The notes beneath the pieces were generated by a model that had not been told where the DNA came from, did not search any database, and saw nothing but the letters and a program-made list of their open reading frames with translations. Positions 1 through 8,085 of a DNA stretch of 64,000 nucleotides are shown here, piece after piece. Origin of the DNA: Pseudorhodoferax aquiterrae (GTDB lineage: Bacteria > Pseudomonadota > Gammaproteobacteria > Burkholderiales > Burkholderiaceae_C). Every line of letters starts with the position of its first letter. Within the stretch, counting starts at the first letter, position 1. The DNA lies in contig NZ_BMYK01000001.1 of NCBI RefSeq assembly GCF_014652235.1, positions 248,001-312,000 on the forward strand, read 5' to 3'. A program made the position numbers and the translations under genes.

Positions 1-273
1 CGGACCCAGCGAGGTGACCAGGAAGGTGCTGCCGTCGGCCGGCGCGCGCTTGACAAAGGTCGCGCCGATGGTGCCCGTGGCGCCGGCCTTGTTGTCCACG
101 AGGAAGGACTGCTTGAGCTTGTCCGTCAGGAGCGGCCCGACCGCGCGCGCGACCTGGTCGGTCGAGCCGCCTGGCGGGAAGGGCACGACCAGGGTGACGG
201 CCTTGCTGGGCCAGGTTTCGGCTGCGGCAGCGAATGCCAGCGTGGTCAGGGCGGCGGCGAGAAGTTTCTTCAT
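1..273 (-). CDS. Bug/TctC-family solute receptor, N-terminal part (cut by window edge)
   Basis: The first 91 codons of a periplasmic receptor of the tripartite tricarboxylate transporter family, whose members bind carboxylates and hand them to a TctA/TctB permease. The visible part begins [19 protein letters not shown], a signal peptide, followed by the family's conserved start ([16 protein letters not shown] and [12 protein letters not shown]). The rest lies before base 1. The gene diverges from a LacI-type regulator, and an operator-like palindrome lies 26 bases upstream of its ATG, so it is probably controlled by that regulator. Ligand unknown. The family assignment is secure; the transporter partner is not visible on this side. 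Confidence 0.88.
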   Translation of the reverse strand, partial: MKKLLAAALTTLAFAAAAETWPSKAVTLVVPFPPGGSTDQVARAVGPLLTDKLKQSFLVDNKAGATGTIGATFVKRAPADGSTFLVTSLGP

Positions 274-298
274 GGAGTCTCCAAATCGGGCAGGGGTG

Positions 299-316
299 AA
301 TGACATCGTTGTCATT
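299..316. promoter_or_regulatory. operator palindrome, site 1 (LacI-type)
   Basis: AATGACA-TCGT-TGTCATT is a perfect inverted repeat with 7-base arms around a central TCGT, centred in the leader of the Bug receptor gene (ATG at 273, minus strand). A near-identical second copy lies at 390-407 before the divergent LacI-type gene. Palindromes of this size around a CG-containing centre are typical LacI/GalR-family operators. Binding by the adjacent regulator is inferred. Confidence 0.72.
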
Positions 317-389
317 TCGGGCGATGTCGGACGTCTACGCTCGTTCTTGCGTGTTTGTTCGATGGTTGTACGACGACCTCGACGGGAGC

Positions 390-407
390 GATGATATCGT
401 TGTCATT
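390..407. promoter_or_regulatory. operator palindrome, site 2 (LacI-type)
   Basis: GATGATA-TCGT-TGTCATT repeats site 1 with the same TCGT centre and an identical right arm; the left arm differs at two positions. It sits 42 bases before the ATG of the LacI-type gene at 449, fitting autoregulation. The two centres are 91 bases apart, about 8.7 helical turns, so DNA looping between them is possible but not shown. Confidence 0.68.
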
Positions 408-448
408 TCTGCCGTCAAGCGGGATGTTTCCCGCAGTCGCCAGCCGCC

Positions 449-1459
449 ATGAACACCACGCCACCCGCCGCCAGGTCTGCCAAGCCCGCCACCTTGCACG
501 ACGTCGCCCGTGCCGCGGGCGTGTCGCTGATCACGGCCTCGCGTGCGCTGGGCAATCCTGCCGTGGTCTCGCCCAAGACCATCGCGCGCGTGCAGCAAGC
601 CGTGCAGGCCACGGGCTACATCCCCAACCTGCTGGCGGGCGGCCTCAAGTCCAAGCGCAGCCGCATGGTGGCCGGCATCGTGCCGGCGCTGGCCGTGGCG
701 CAGTTCCTGCCCTCGGTGCAGACGCTGACCGAGACGCTGGCCGCCGAGGGCTACCAGCTGCTGCTGGGCCAGACCGGCTACGACCGCGCGCGCGAGGAGC
801 TGGTGCTCAACACCATGATCAGCCGCCAGCCCGACGGCATCGTCTTCACCGGCCTGGTGCAGGACGGGGCCGTGCGCGAACGCCTGCGCCGCACCGGCAT
901 CCCCGTCGTGGAGACCTGGGACCTGTCGGACGCGCCCGTGGACATGCTGGTCGGCTTCTCGCAGGACAGCGTGGGCCGCGCGGTGGGCGGCTACTTCCGC
1001 GCCAAGGGCTGGCAGCACGTGGGCATCGCCACGGCGGGCGATCCACGCGCGCAGCTGCGACGGGCAGGCTTCGAGGCCGCGTTCGGTCGGGCCGTGCCCA
1101 CCGCCACCGTGGACGCCCCCAGCACCCTGGAACGCGGCCGCCAGGCGCTGGCCGAGCTGCTGGCGCGCGAACCCGGCCTGCAGGCCGTGGCCTGCAGCTC
1201 CGACCAGCTGGCCCAGGGCGTGCTGGTCGAGGCGCAGGCGCGCGGCCGGCGCGTGCCGCAGGACCTGGCGGTCTGCGGCTTCGGCAATGCCGACTTCGCG
1301 GCCCACCTGTGGCCGTCGTTGAGCACGGTGCTGATCGACGGCCCGGCCATCGGCCGTCTGGCTGCGCAACTCGTGCTGGCGCGCTGCCGCGGCGAGACGG
1401 TCACCGCGCCCATCGTGGATGTGGGCTTTCGCATCGTCGAGCGCGGCTCCACCGCCTGA
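449..1459 (+). CDS. LacI-family transcriptional regulator
   Basis: A 336-residue DNA-binding repressor. Residues about 15-60 form the LacI helix-turn-helix and hinge (TLHDVARAAGVS, SRALGNP, ATGYIPN), and the rest is the periplasmic-binding-protein-like effector domain seen in GntR/PurR-type members (for example DGIVFTGL and VCGFGNADFA). The length is normal for the family. The gene is divergent from a Bug receptor and the intergenic region holds two copies of one palindrome (299-316 and 390-407), so the simplest role is repression of receptor and regulator with relief by the transported compound. Effector unknown. Phosphoglucomutase follows 100 bases downstream on the same strand but looks unrelated. 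Confidence 0.9.
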   Translation: MNTTPPAARSAKPATLHDVARAAGVSLITASRALGNPAVVSPKTIARVQQAVQATGYIPNLLAGGLKSKRSRMVAGIVPALAVAQFLPSVQTLTETLAAEGYQLLLGQTGYDRAREELVLNTMISRQPDGIVFTGLVQDGAVRERLRRTGIPVVETWDLSDAPVDMLVGFSQDSVGRAVGGYFRAKGWQHVGIATAGDPRAQLRRAGFEAAFGRAVPTATVDAPSTLERGRQALAELLAREPGLQAVACSSDQLAQGVLVEAQARGRRVPQDLAVCGFGNADFAAHLWPSLSTVLIDGPAIGRLAAQLVLARCRGETVTAPIVDVGFRIVERGSTA

Positions 1460-1559
1460 AGCCCGAGGAAGCCAGCCCCCGTCCTACCGGCGGCGTCGCC
1501 ATGCGCCGCTATGCTGTGGCACGGCCCTTGCACCGGGCCGAACAGCCTTCGAGGATCCC

Positions 1560-3212
1560 ATGAGCGCCCATTTGCACCCTCTCGCCGGCAAGCCGGCTCC
1601 CGCCGATGCCCTGATCGACCTGGCCGCCCTGCGCGCCGCCTACGCCGACGACAAGCCGGACCCGGGTGTGCCGGCCCAGCGCGTGGCCTTCGGCACCTCG
1701 GGCCACCGCGGTTCATCGCTGGACCGTTCCTTCAACGACTGGCACGTGCTGGCCATCACCCAGGCCATCTGCGACCAGCGCAAGGCCCAGGGCATCACGG
1801 GCCCGCTGTTCCTGGGTGCGGACACGCATGCGCTGTCGGAGCCCGCGGTGGCCAGCGCCATGCAGGTGCTGGCGGCCAACGGCGTGCCGGTGCTGCTGTC
1901 CGCTGGCGACGAGCCCACGCCCACGCCGGCCGTCTCGCACGCCATCCTGGTCTACAACCGCGGCCGCACGCAGGGGCTGGCCGACGGCATCCTCGTCACG
2001 CCCTCGCACAACCCGCCGCGCGATGGCGGCTTCAAGTACAACCCGCCCAACGGCGGCCCCGCCGGTGGCGAGATCACCGGGCCCATCGAGGCCGCGGCCA
2101 ACAAGTACCTCGAAGCCGGCCTGGCCGGCGTGCGCACCATGCCGCTGCGCGCGGCGCTGGACGCATCGACCACGCAGCGCCACGACTTCCTGAACACCTA
2201 CGTGGCCGATCTGGGGAGCGTGCTCGACCTGGAGCTCATCCGCGGTTCCGGCCTGCGCCTTGGCGTGGACCCGCTGGGCGGCGCCGGCGTGCACTACTGG
2301 CGCGCCATCGCCGAGCGCTACGGCCTGCCGCTCACGGTGGTCAGCGAGACGGTGGACCCGCGCTTTGCCTTCATGACGCTGGACTGGGACGGCCAGATCC
2401 GCATGGACCCGTCCTCGCCGCACGCCATGCAGTCGCTGCTGGCGATGAAGGACCGCTTCGACGTGGCCTTCGCCTGCGACACCGACCACGACCGCCACGG
2501 CATCGTGACGCCCGGCACCGGCCTCTTGCCGCCCAACCACTACCTGGCCGTCTGCATCGACTACCTGTTCCGCCACCGCCCGCAGTGGAACGCGCAGGCG
2601 GCCGTGGGCAAGACCATCGTCTCCACGAGCGTGATCGACGGCGTGGCCGCGCGCCTGGGCCGGCGGCTGCACGAGGTGCCGGTGGGCTTCAAGTGGTTCG
2701 CCGACGGCCTGTTCGACGGTTCGCTGGGCTTCGGCGGCGAGGAGAGCGCGGGCGCGAGCTTCCTGCGCCGCGACGGCACGGTCTGGAGCACGGACAAGGA
2801 CGGCATCACCGCAGCGCTGCTGGCGGCCGAGATCACGGCGCGCACCGGCCGCGACCCCGGGCAGCTCTACGCCGCGCTCGCGGCCGATTTCGGCAACCCC
2901 GTGTTCAGCCGCAAGGACGCACCGGCCACGCCGGCGCAGAAGAAGCTGCTGGGCAAGCTCACGCCCGCGCAGATCACGTCCTCCGAACTCGCTGGCGAGC
3001 CGATCACGGCCGTGCAGAGCCACGCCCCCGGCAACGGCGCGGCCATCGGCGGCATCAAGGTCAGCACCGAAGGGGGCTGGTTCGCGGCGCGGCCCTCGGG
3101 CACGGAGAACGTCTACAAGATCTACGCGGAGAGCCGGCGCGGCGAGGCACACCTGCAACGCATCTTCGCCGAGGCCCAGGCCGTGGTGGACGGCGCCATC
3201 GCCGACGCGTAG
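1560..3212 (+). CDS. pgm: phosphoglucomutase (alpha-D-glucose phosphate-specific)
   Basis: Interconverts glucose 1-phosphate and glucose 6-phosphate in the cytoplasm, feeding sugar-nucleotide and glycogen synthesis. The 550-residue protein carries every signature of the alpha-phosphohexomutase family: the phosphoserine loop TPSHNPPRDGG (Ser149), the metal loop DTDHDRHG, the sugar-binding loop GGEESAGASF, and the C-terminal phosphate loop RPSGTENVYK. The length matches E. coli Pgm (546). The ATG at 1560 was chosen because the open frame upstream lacks family similarity. It could supply precursors for the polysaccharide cluster at 15-27 kb, but nothing in the local layout links the two. Confidence 0.95.
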   Translation: MSAHLHPLAGKPAPADALIDLAALRAAYADDKPDPGVPAQRVAFGTSGHRGSSLDRSFNDWHVLAITQAICDQRKAQGITGPLFLGADTHALSEPAVASAMQVLAANGVPVLLSAGDEPTPTPAVSHAILVYNRGRTQGLADGILVTPSHNPPRDGGFKYNPPNGGPAGGEITGPIEAAANKYLEAGLAGVRTMPLRAALDASTTQRHDFLNTYVADLGSVLDLELIRGSGLRLGVDPLGGAGVHYWRAIAERYGLPLTVVSETVDPRFAFMTLDWDGQIRMDPSSPHAMQSLLAMKDRFDVAFACDTDHDRHGIVTPGTGLLPPNHYLAVCIDYLFRHRPQWNAQAAVGKTIVSTSVIDGVAARLGRRLHEVPVGFKWFADGLFDGSLGFGGEESAGASFLRRDGTVWSTDKDGITAALLAAEITARTGRDPGQLYAALAADFGNPVFSRKDAPATPAQKKLLGKLTPAQITSSELAGEPITAVQSHAPGNGAAIGGIKVSTEGGWFAARPSGTENVYKIYAESRRGEAHLQRIFAEAQAVVDGAIADA

Positions 3213-3266
3213 GCACGCGCTGCGCCGATGGGGCGTGGCGCGTCGCACGCCTCCAATGGGGAGCAT

Positions 3267-3285
3267 GCCCTGCCGCCGGCAGGGC
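3267..3285 (+). terminator. intergenic stem-loop after pgm
   Basis: GCCCTGCC-gcc-GGCAGGGC forms a perfect 8-bp GC stem between pgm and the next gene. No U-run follows, so it is not a standard intrinsic terminator. It may protect or separate transcripts. Confidence 0.35.
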
Positions 3286-3309
3286 AGTCCACCCAACGAA
3301 GGAGAGCGC

Positions 3310-3819
3310 ATGAGCACCCCCGAAGACCGCCAGCAGCTGTGGGAACTGATCAAGGACATCAAGTTCGCGATGTTCACCACGCGCCACCCGGAGAATGGCC
3401 ACCTGCACTCGCGGCCCATGACCACGCAGAACAAGCAGCTCGACGAAGACGACCGCCTGTGGTTCTTCATGTCGCGCAAGAGCGATTCGGTCGAAGACCT
3501 CGCGCGCGAGGCCAACGTCAACGTGGCCTACGCCGACCCGGGCGATGACAGCTACGTCTCCGTCAGCGGCACGGCCTCCGTCAGCGAGGACAAGGCCAAG
3601 GCGCGCGCGTTGTGGAACAAGATGACCGAGGCCTGGTTCCCGGGCGGCGTGGACGATCCGGACGTCGCGCTGGTCGAAGTGCGCATCAGCCATGCCCATT
3701 TCTGGGACGTGAAGGCCAACAAGCTCACGCAGATCTTCAAGATGGCCAAGGCCGCGGCCACCGGCAAGCCGCCCACCAACATGGGCGAGAGCCGCGAAGT
3801 CCGCATGCACGCGGAGTGA
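3310..3819 (+). CDS. pyridoxamine 5'-phosphate oxidase-fold general stress protein
   Basis: A 169-residue protein of the split-barrel flavin-binding fold, like the bacterial general stress protein 26 group. Visible family features are the N-terminal IKFAMFTTRHPENGHLHSRP strand pair, LWFFMSRKSD, and the central NVNVAYADPGDDSYVSVSG segment. These proteins bind FMN or a related cofactor; the reaction is usually unknown and induction by stress is common. A GGAGAG ribosome site precedes the ATG. Its stop codon abuts the stop codon of the convergent dehydrogenase gene with no base between, so the two transcripts must overlap. Confidence 0.82.
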   Translation: MSTPEDRQQLWELIKDIKFAMFTTRHPENGHLHSRPMTTQNKQLDEDDRLWFFMSRKSDSVEDLAREANVNVAYADPGDDSYVSVSGTASVSEDKAKARALWNKMTEAWFPGGVDDPDVALVEVRISHAHFWDVKANKLTQIFKMAKAAATGKPPTNMGESREVRMHAE

Positions 3820-4887
3820 TCAGGAAAGGCGTGCGTCGGCCAGCCGCAGGCCGTAGCGCGCTTGGGCGTCTGCGAGCGCCGGGGCGATGCCGGGGTGCAG
3901 GCGCACGCCGTGCTCCAGCGCCTCGGCGCGCCGGCGCAGCCCGCCCTCTCCGGGCAGGCGCACAGGCTGGCGTGCATCCACGGGAAGGTTGGCGCGGCAG
4001 CGCGCCGCCACGTGGTCCATCTGGCGCAGGAAGTCGTCCTTGCCGCCGAAGGCTGCGAGGTCGTGCAGCGTGATGTAGACGGTCGCGCCCCAGCCCTCGG
4101 GTGCGTCGGCGCGGCCATGGCCGGCCAGGCCGGCCGTCAGCGATTCCACCAGCAGCGCGAGGCCGTAGCCCTTGTGGCCGTGCGTGGTGCCGCCCACGGG
4201 CAGCAAGGTCCCGGGCGGCTGGGCGAACAGCACGGCCGGGTCGTCGCTCGGCCGGCCTTGCGCGTCGATGGCCACCGGGTAGGCGAAGCGCTCGCCGGCC
4301 GCGTGCTTGCGGTTGCTCATGCCGTTGGTCGTGATCGAGGCCGAGATGTCCACCATGACGCCGCCGGCACTGAGCGGAAAGCCCAGCGCAAGCGGATTGG
4401 GCGTGAACACGGCCTGCGTGCCGCCGAAAGGCGCGACGCTGGCGGTGTTCGGGTCCGAGCAGGCCAGCAGCATCAGCATGCCTTCGTCGAGCGCGCGCAG
4501 CATGTAGACGGCCAGGCAGGCGATGTGGTGGCTGCGCCGGATCGCCAGCGTGGCCGTGCCCAGTGCGCGTGCGCGCGGCAACAGCAGGTCCAGGCCCTGG
4601 TGCACGAGCCAGGGGCCGGGCAGGCGACGGCCGTCCCAGAGCACGGCGGCGGGGCGGTCCGACAGCATCTCAGGGCTGCCTTGCACCGCCATCTTGCCGC
4701 TCTCGATTTCCTTGAGGTAACCGGCCAGCAGGGCCAGGCCGTGCGTGTCGTGGCCCAGCAGGTCGCCGTCGACCAGGGTCTGCGCCACGCTCAGCGCCAT
4801 GGCGGGGGCCAGGCCGGCGCGTTGCAGCAGGCCGTCGGCGAAGGCGACCAGCGCGGCCGCGTCGTAGAGGGGGAGGGTGTCGGTCAT
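3820..4887 (-). CDS. Ldh/YlbC-family NAD(P)-dependent 2-hydroxyacid dehydrogenase
   Basis: A 355-residue member of the malate/L-lactate/sulfolactate dehydrogenase family, which has its own non-Rossmann NAD fold and oxidises 2-hydroxycarboxylates to 2-oxoacids. Signature stretches are DLLGHDTHGLALL near residue 45 (with the catalytic-region His), RRSHHIACLAVYMLR, DPNTASVAPFGG, and SITTNGMSNRK. The start overlaps the TctA stop by four bases (ATGA), so it is translationally coupled to the transporter. The operon therefore probably imports a hydroxycarboxylate and oxidises it. Substrate specificity within the family (malate, lactate, sulfolactate, ureidoglycolate) cannot be read from sequence. 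Confidence 0.87.
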   Translation of the reverse strand: MTDTLPLYDAAALVAFADGLLQRAGLAPAMALSVAQTLVDGDLLGHDTHGLALLAGYLKEIESGKMAVQGSPEMLSDRPAAVLWDGRRLPGPWLVHQGLDLLLPRARALGTATLAIRRSHHIACLAVYMLRALDEGMLMLLACSDPNTASVAPFGGTQAVFTPNPLALGFPLSAGGVMVDISASITTNGMSNRKHAAGERFAYPVAIDAQGRPSDDPAVLFAQPPGTLLPVGGTTHGHKGYGLALLVESLTAGLAGHGRADAPEGWGATVYITLHDLAAFGGKDDFLRQMDHVAARCRANLPVDARQPVRLPGEGGLRRRAEALEHGVRLHPGIAPALADAQARYGLRLADARLS

Positions 4888-6374
4888 GCGGTGATGCTGT
4901 TGCTGCGGCGGCGCCAGGCCAGCCAGCCCGAGCCTGCCCAGAGCAGGAGCGTGAACAGAGCCAGCGCGCCGGCAATGGGGCGTTCGACGAAAGCCAGCCA
5001 GCTGCCGTCGGACTTGATCATGGACGTGATGAAGTTCTCCTCCAGCATCTTGCCGAGCAGCATGCCCAGGATGGCGGGGGCGATCGGAAAGCCGTTCTCT
5101 TCGAGAACCCAGGCGGCCAGGCCGAAGGCCACCAGGATCCAGAGGTCGAACACCGCGTTGTTGATGGCGAAGGCACCCACCAGGCAGAACAGCAGGATGA
5201 TGGGCATCAGGATGTTGCGCGGCATGCGCAGCATGCGCGCCGAAGCCTTGATGCAGGCCCAGCCCAGCGGCAGCATCAGCAGATTGGCCGCGATGAAGAC
5301 CAGGAACACCGCGTACACGCTGGGCGCGTTGTTCATGAAGATCATGGGGCCGGGGTTCATGTTCTTCATGTAGAGCACGCCGATCACGATGGCCGTGATC
5401 GAATCGCCCGGGATGCCGAACACCAGCGCCGGCACCCAGGCGCCGGCCAGCGCGCTGTTGTTGGCGGCGCCGGCCTCCACCAGGCCTTCGGGGTGCCCCG
5501 TGCCGAACTTCTCGGGCTCCCTGGAGAGCTTTTTGCTCATCGCGAACGACATCCAGGCCGCGATGTCGGCGCCCGCGCCGGGCAGGATGCCCACGGCCGT
5601 GCCCAGCATGCTGCCGCGCAGCGTCTGCCTGGGGTACTTGCGCAGCAGCGCGCCCATGCCCGTGAACACCGAGCCGATCTGCTGGTGGAAGCGGCCGATC
5701 TGCTCGGTCGTCAGCGTGAAGCGCAGGATCTCGGAGATCGCGAACATGCCGATCATGGCCGGGATCAGGCTCACGCCGCCCAGCAGGTCGGCGCTGCCGA
5801 AGGTGAAGCGCGGATGCGCGGCCGGGTTCTCCAGGCCCACGCAGCCGATCAGCAGGCCCAGGAACAAGGTGATCACGCCCTTGAGTGGCGCGTCGCTCGT
5901 GATGAACACGGCGCAGCTGAGCCCCAGCGCCACGAGCCAGAAGTACTCGAAGGAGCTGAACTTGATCGCGAACTCCGCCAGCGAGGGCGCGGCCAGGATC
6001 AGCACGGCCGTGCCGAACAGCCCGCCGATGCACGAGAACACCAGGCCGATGCCCAGCGCCGTTTCGCCCTGGCCCTTGCGCGTCATGGCGTAGGACTCGT
6101 CGGTGTAGGCGGCCGAAGCCGGCGTGCCCGGGATGCGCAGCAGCGCGCCCGGGATGTCGCCCGCGACGATCGCCATGGCCGTGGCCGTCACGATGGCGGC
6201 GATGGCCGGCACCGGCGGCAGGAAGAAGGTGATGGGCACCAGCAGCGCCGTGGCCATGGTGGCCGTGAGCCCCGGCACTGCGCCCACGAACATGCCGAAC
6301 AGGCCGGACAGCAGCATCACCACCAGCACCTGCGGCGTGGCCACGATTTGGAAGGCTTGCAGCACGGTGTCCAT
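4884..6374 (-). CDS. tctA: tripartite tricarboxylate transporter large permease TctA
   Basis: The 496-residue, roughly twelve-helix permease of the TTT family, the ion-driven transport subunit. It shows the conserved N-terminal GAVPGLTATMATALLVP and the internal repeat GILPGAGADIAAWMSF, both hallmarks of TctA, plus GIPGDSITAIVIG. It is encoded 10 bases after TctB and overlaps the dehydrogenase gene by ATGA. It works with TctB and the upstream TctC receptor to import a carboxylate across the inner membrane. The four genes read as one operon, tctC-tctB-tctA-ldh. Confidence 0.95.
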   Translation of the reverse strand: MDTVLQAFQIVATPQVLVVMLLSGLFGMFVGAVPGLTATMATALLVPITFFLPPVPAIAAIVTATAMAIVAGDIPGALLRIPGTPASAAYTDESYAMTRKGQGETALGIGLVFSCIGGLFGTAVLILAAPSLAEFAIKFSSFEYFWLVALGLSCAVFITSDAPLKGVITLFLGLLIGCVGLENPAAHPRFTFGSADLLGGVSLIPAMIGMFAISEILRFTLTTEQIGRFHQQIGSVFTGMGALLRKYPRQTLRGSMLGTAVGILPGAGADIAAWMSFAMSKKLSREPEKFGTGHPEGLVEAGAANNSALAGAWVPALVFGIPGDSITAIVIGVLYMKNMNPGPMIFMNNAPSVYAVFLVFIAANLLMLPLGWACIKASARMLRMPRNILMPIILLFCLVGAFAINNAVFDLWILVAFGLAAWVLEENGFPIAPAILGMLLGKMLEENFITSMIKSDGSWLAFVERPIAGALALFTLLLWAGSGWLAWRRRSNSITA

Positions 6375-6384
6375 CAGGCGTCCT

Positions 6385-6852
6385 TCACCAGGCGATGGGC
6401 TGCAGCCAGCCCCAGGGCAGCGGCACGCGCAGCAACTTGTAGAAGCAGGTGTGGATCACCAGTGTGGCGACGACGGCCACGCCCAGCGCGGTCGCCAGCC
6501 GCACGCCCAGCGCCCATTGCAGTGCCAGCAGCACGAGCACGCTGCAGGCGATGAAGCCCAGCGCATCGGCGCACAGGATGTAGAACACCATGCCGGCCAG
6601 CGCCACGAGCAGGCTCGCCAGATGGCGCGGCGAGCGCAGGCCCGCGCCGAGCGTGACGAGCGGCTGGCCCGAGCGCAGGCCCTGCCAGCACAGCACGGCC
6701 GAGGCGATGGCCAGGCCGCCGGCGATCAGGCCGGGGAACAACGCAGGGCCGTACTGCTGCCCGGCGGCCGGCGGAAAGCCCTGGATGTGCCAGAGCACGG
6801 CCAGGGACAGGAGCAGCAGCACCGCCCCCGTCAGGCTGTCGTGGATGCGCAT
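6385..6852 (-). CDS. tctB: tripartite tricarboxylate transporter small permease TctB
   Basis: A 155-residue protein with four predicted membrane helices (residues about 7-24, 38-55, 78-100 and 115-140), the size and topology of the poorly conserved small TTT subunit. Identity rests on topology and on its place between receptor and TctA. The N-terminal DSLTGAVLLLLSLAVLW resembles other TctB starts. It is separated from the receptor gene by 81 bases that contain GC-rich hairpins, which may lower permease expression relative to receptor. Confidence 0.88.
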   Translation of the reverse strand: MRIHDSLTGAVLLLLSLAVLWHIQGFPPAAGQQYGPALFPGLIAGGLAIASAVLCWQGLRSGQPLVTLGAGLRSPRHLASLLVALAGMVFYILCADALGFIACSVLVLLALQWALGVRLATALGVAVVATLVIHTCFYKLLRVPLPWGWLQPIAW

Positions 6853-6870
6853 GGCGTCAGCCGCCGCCGG

Positions 6871-6901
6871 GCCGCCCCAAGGCGGCGTGCTCCCCTCGGG
6901 G
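6871..6901. repeat. GC-rich hairpin pair between tctC and tctB
   Basis: GCCGCC-CCAA-GGCGGC (6871-6886) is followed by CCCC-TC-GGGG (6892-6901). Short GC hairpins of this kind between receptor and permease genes often act as mRNA processing or partial stop points, giving excess receptor. That role is inferred. Confidence 0.5.
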
Positions 6902-6933
6902 GACGGGCCGGGCGTGCCACGGACCTGGGGGCC

Positions 6934-7905
6934 TCATTTGGCGATGCCCACGGCCTTCATCGCCGTGGCCGACTCGGCATCCTTGTCCGCGATGAACTTG
7001 CCGAACTCGGCCGGGCCGGCGTACAGCGCGCCGAAGCCGCGCGACTTCAGGAAGTCCTGGTAGCCCGGGCCCTCGAAGATCTTCTTGAGCGTGGCCGAGA
7101 GCCGGTCGCTGACGTCCTTGGGCAGGCCCTTGGGGCCGGCGATGCCGCGCCAGGCACCGGCGTTCCACTGCTTGCCGTTCGCGTCCGTGTACAGCGGCAC
7201 CTGGGGGAAGATGCCGTCCGGCTTGGAGCCGAGCAGGATCAGCGGGCGCACCTTGCCGCCTTCGATCAGCGCACGTCCTTCGGGCAGCGAGCACGAGACC
7301 ACGTCCACGCCGCCGGCCAGCAGGTCCTGCAGGCCGGGCGCCGCGCCCTGGCTCGGCACCCAGGCGATGGCATTGCCCGGCAGCTTGTTGTCGACCAGCC
7401 ATTGCGCCAGACCCAGGTGCCAGATGCCGCCCTGGCCCGTGCCGCTGGCCTTGAGCTTGCCGGGATTCGCCTTGGCTGCCGCGAGCAGGTCGGCCGCGGT
7501 CTTGATCGGCGAGTCGGCACGCACGAGCACGGTGTTGGCGTCGAAGTTCATGAGCGCCAGCGGTGTGTAGTCCGCGCCGGAGAGTTGCGTGAGCCCGGCG
7601 TGCCGCATCATGCCGATCTCCACCGTCAGGATGCCGATGGTGTAGCCGTCCGGCGCCGCGGAGGCGATGGCCTGGTGGCCCACCACCCCGCTGCCGCCCG
7701 TGCGGTTGACCACGTTGACGGGCTGCTTGAGTTCCTTCTCGAGTTCGGTGCCGATGATGCGGGCCACGGCATCGGTGCCGCCGCCGGCACCCCAGGGCAC
7801 GATCAGCGTGATCGGTCGGTCGGGCCAGGCCGCTAGGGCCGGCACGCCGAAGGCGAGGGTGGCGATGGCGCCGGCCGTGCGGGCCAGGACATGGCGTCGT
7901 TGCAT
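6934..7905 (-). CDS. tctC: Bug/TctC-family periplasmic solute receptor
   Basis: A 323-residue receptor with a Tat-like or Sec signal ([18 protein letters not shown], then ALA-AW) and the Bug fold: [34 protein letters not shown] and the VQP-like region [18 protein letters not shown] that in other members interacts with the permease. It is first gene of tctC-tctB-tctA-ldh. A GAGGAGAC ribosome site precedes the ATG. The leader faces a divergent CoA-transferase gene; the shared region holds a GTGGTC-T-GACCAC palindrome (7955-7967) and a regulon palindrome (7993-8008). Confidence 0.94.
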   Translation of the reverse strand: MQRRHVLARTAGAIATLAFGVPALAAWPDRPITLIVPWGAGGGTDAVARIIGTELEKELKQPVNVVNRTGGSGVVGHQAIASAAPDGYTIGILTVEIGMMRHAGLTQLSGADYTPLALMNFDANTVLVRADSPIKTAADLLAAAKANPGKLKASGTGQGGIWHLGLAQWLVDNKLPGNAIAWVPSQGAAPGLQDLLAGGVDVVSCSLPEGRALIEGGKVRPLILLGSKPDGIFPQVPLYTDANGKQWNAGAWRGIAGPKGLPKDVSDRLSATLKKIFEGPGYQDFLKSRGFGALYAGPAEFGKFIADKDAESATAMKAVGIAK

Positions 7906-7954
7906 GCGGTGTCTCCTCGTGGTCTGAAGTGGGCGCGATTGCAACATTGGTCGG

Positions 7955-7967
7955 GTGGTCTGACCAC
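7955..7967. promoter_or_regulatory. GntR/FadR-type operator palindrome
   Basis: GTGGTC-T-GACCAC is a perfect inverted repeat around a single base. TGGTC/GACCA half-sites with odd-numbered spacing are characteristic of FadR-subfamily GntR regulators that respond to carboxylates or acyl-CoAs. It lies 50 bases from the tctC start and 118 from the CoA-transferase start. No GntR gene is in the window, so the regulator must be encoded elsewhere. Confidence 0.55.
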
Positions 7968-7992
7968 TCTGGATGACCCTAATCCGAGAACT

Positions 7993-8008
7993 TCGTCCGT
8001 TCCGACGA
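7993..8008 (+). promoter_or_regulatory. regulon palindrome, site a (CoA-transferase operon)
   Basis: TCGTCCGTTCCGACGA, an inverted repeat with one mismatch in the 7-base arms, 78 bases before the ATG of the six-gene acyl-CoA operon. An imperfect -10-like CAAGAT lies 22 bases beyond it (8031-8036). The same 16-bp sequence recurs without change at 61650-61665 and with small changes at five other intergenic sites. Confidence 0.7.
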
Positions 8009-8085
8009 TGCCGCCCCTGGGCCGCGACGCCAAGATGCCTCCATCGAAAATGGCTGGCCCGCGCCGGCCCGAGGAGGCGTACGAG

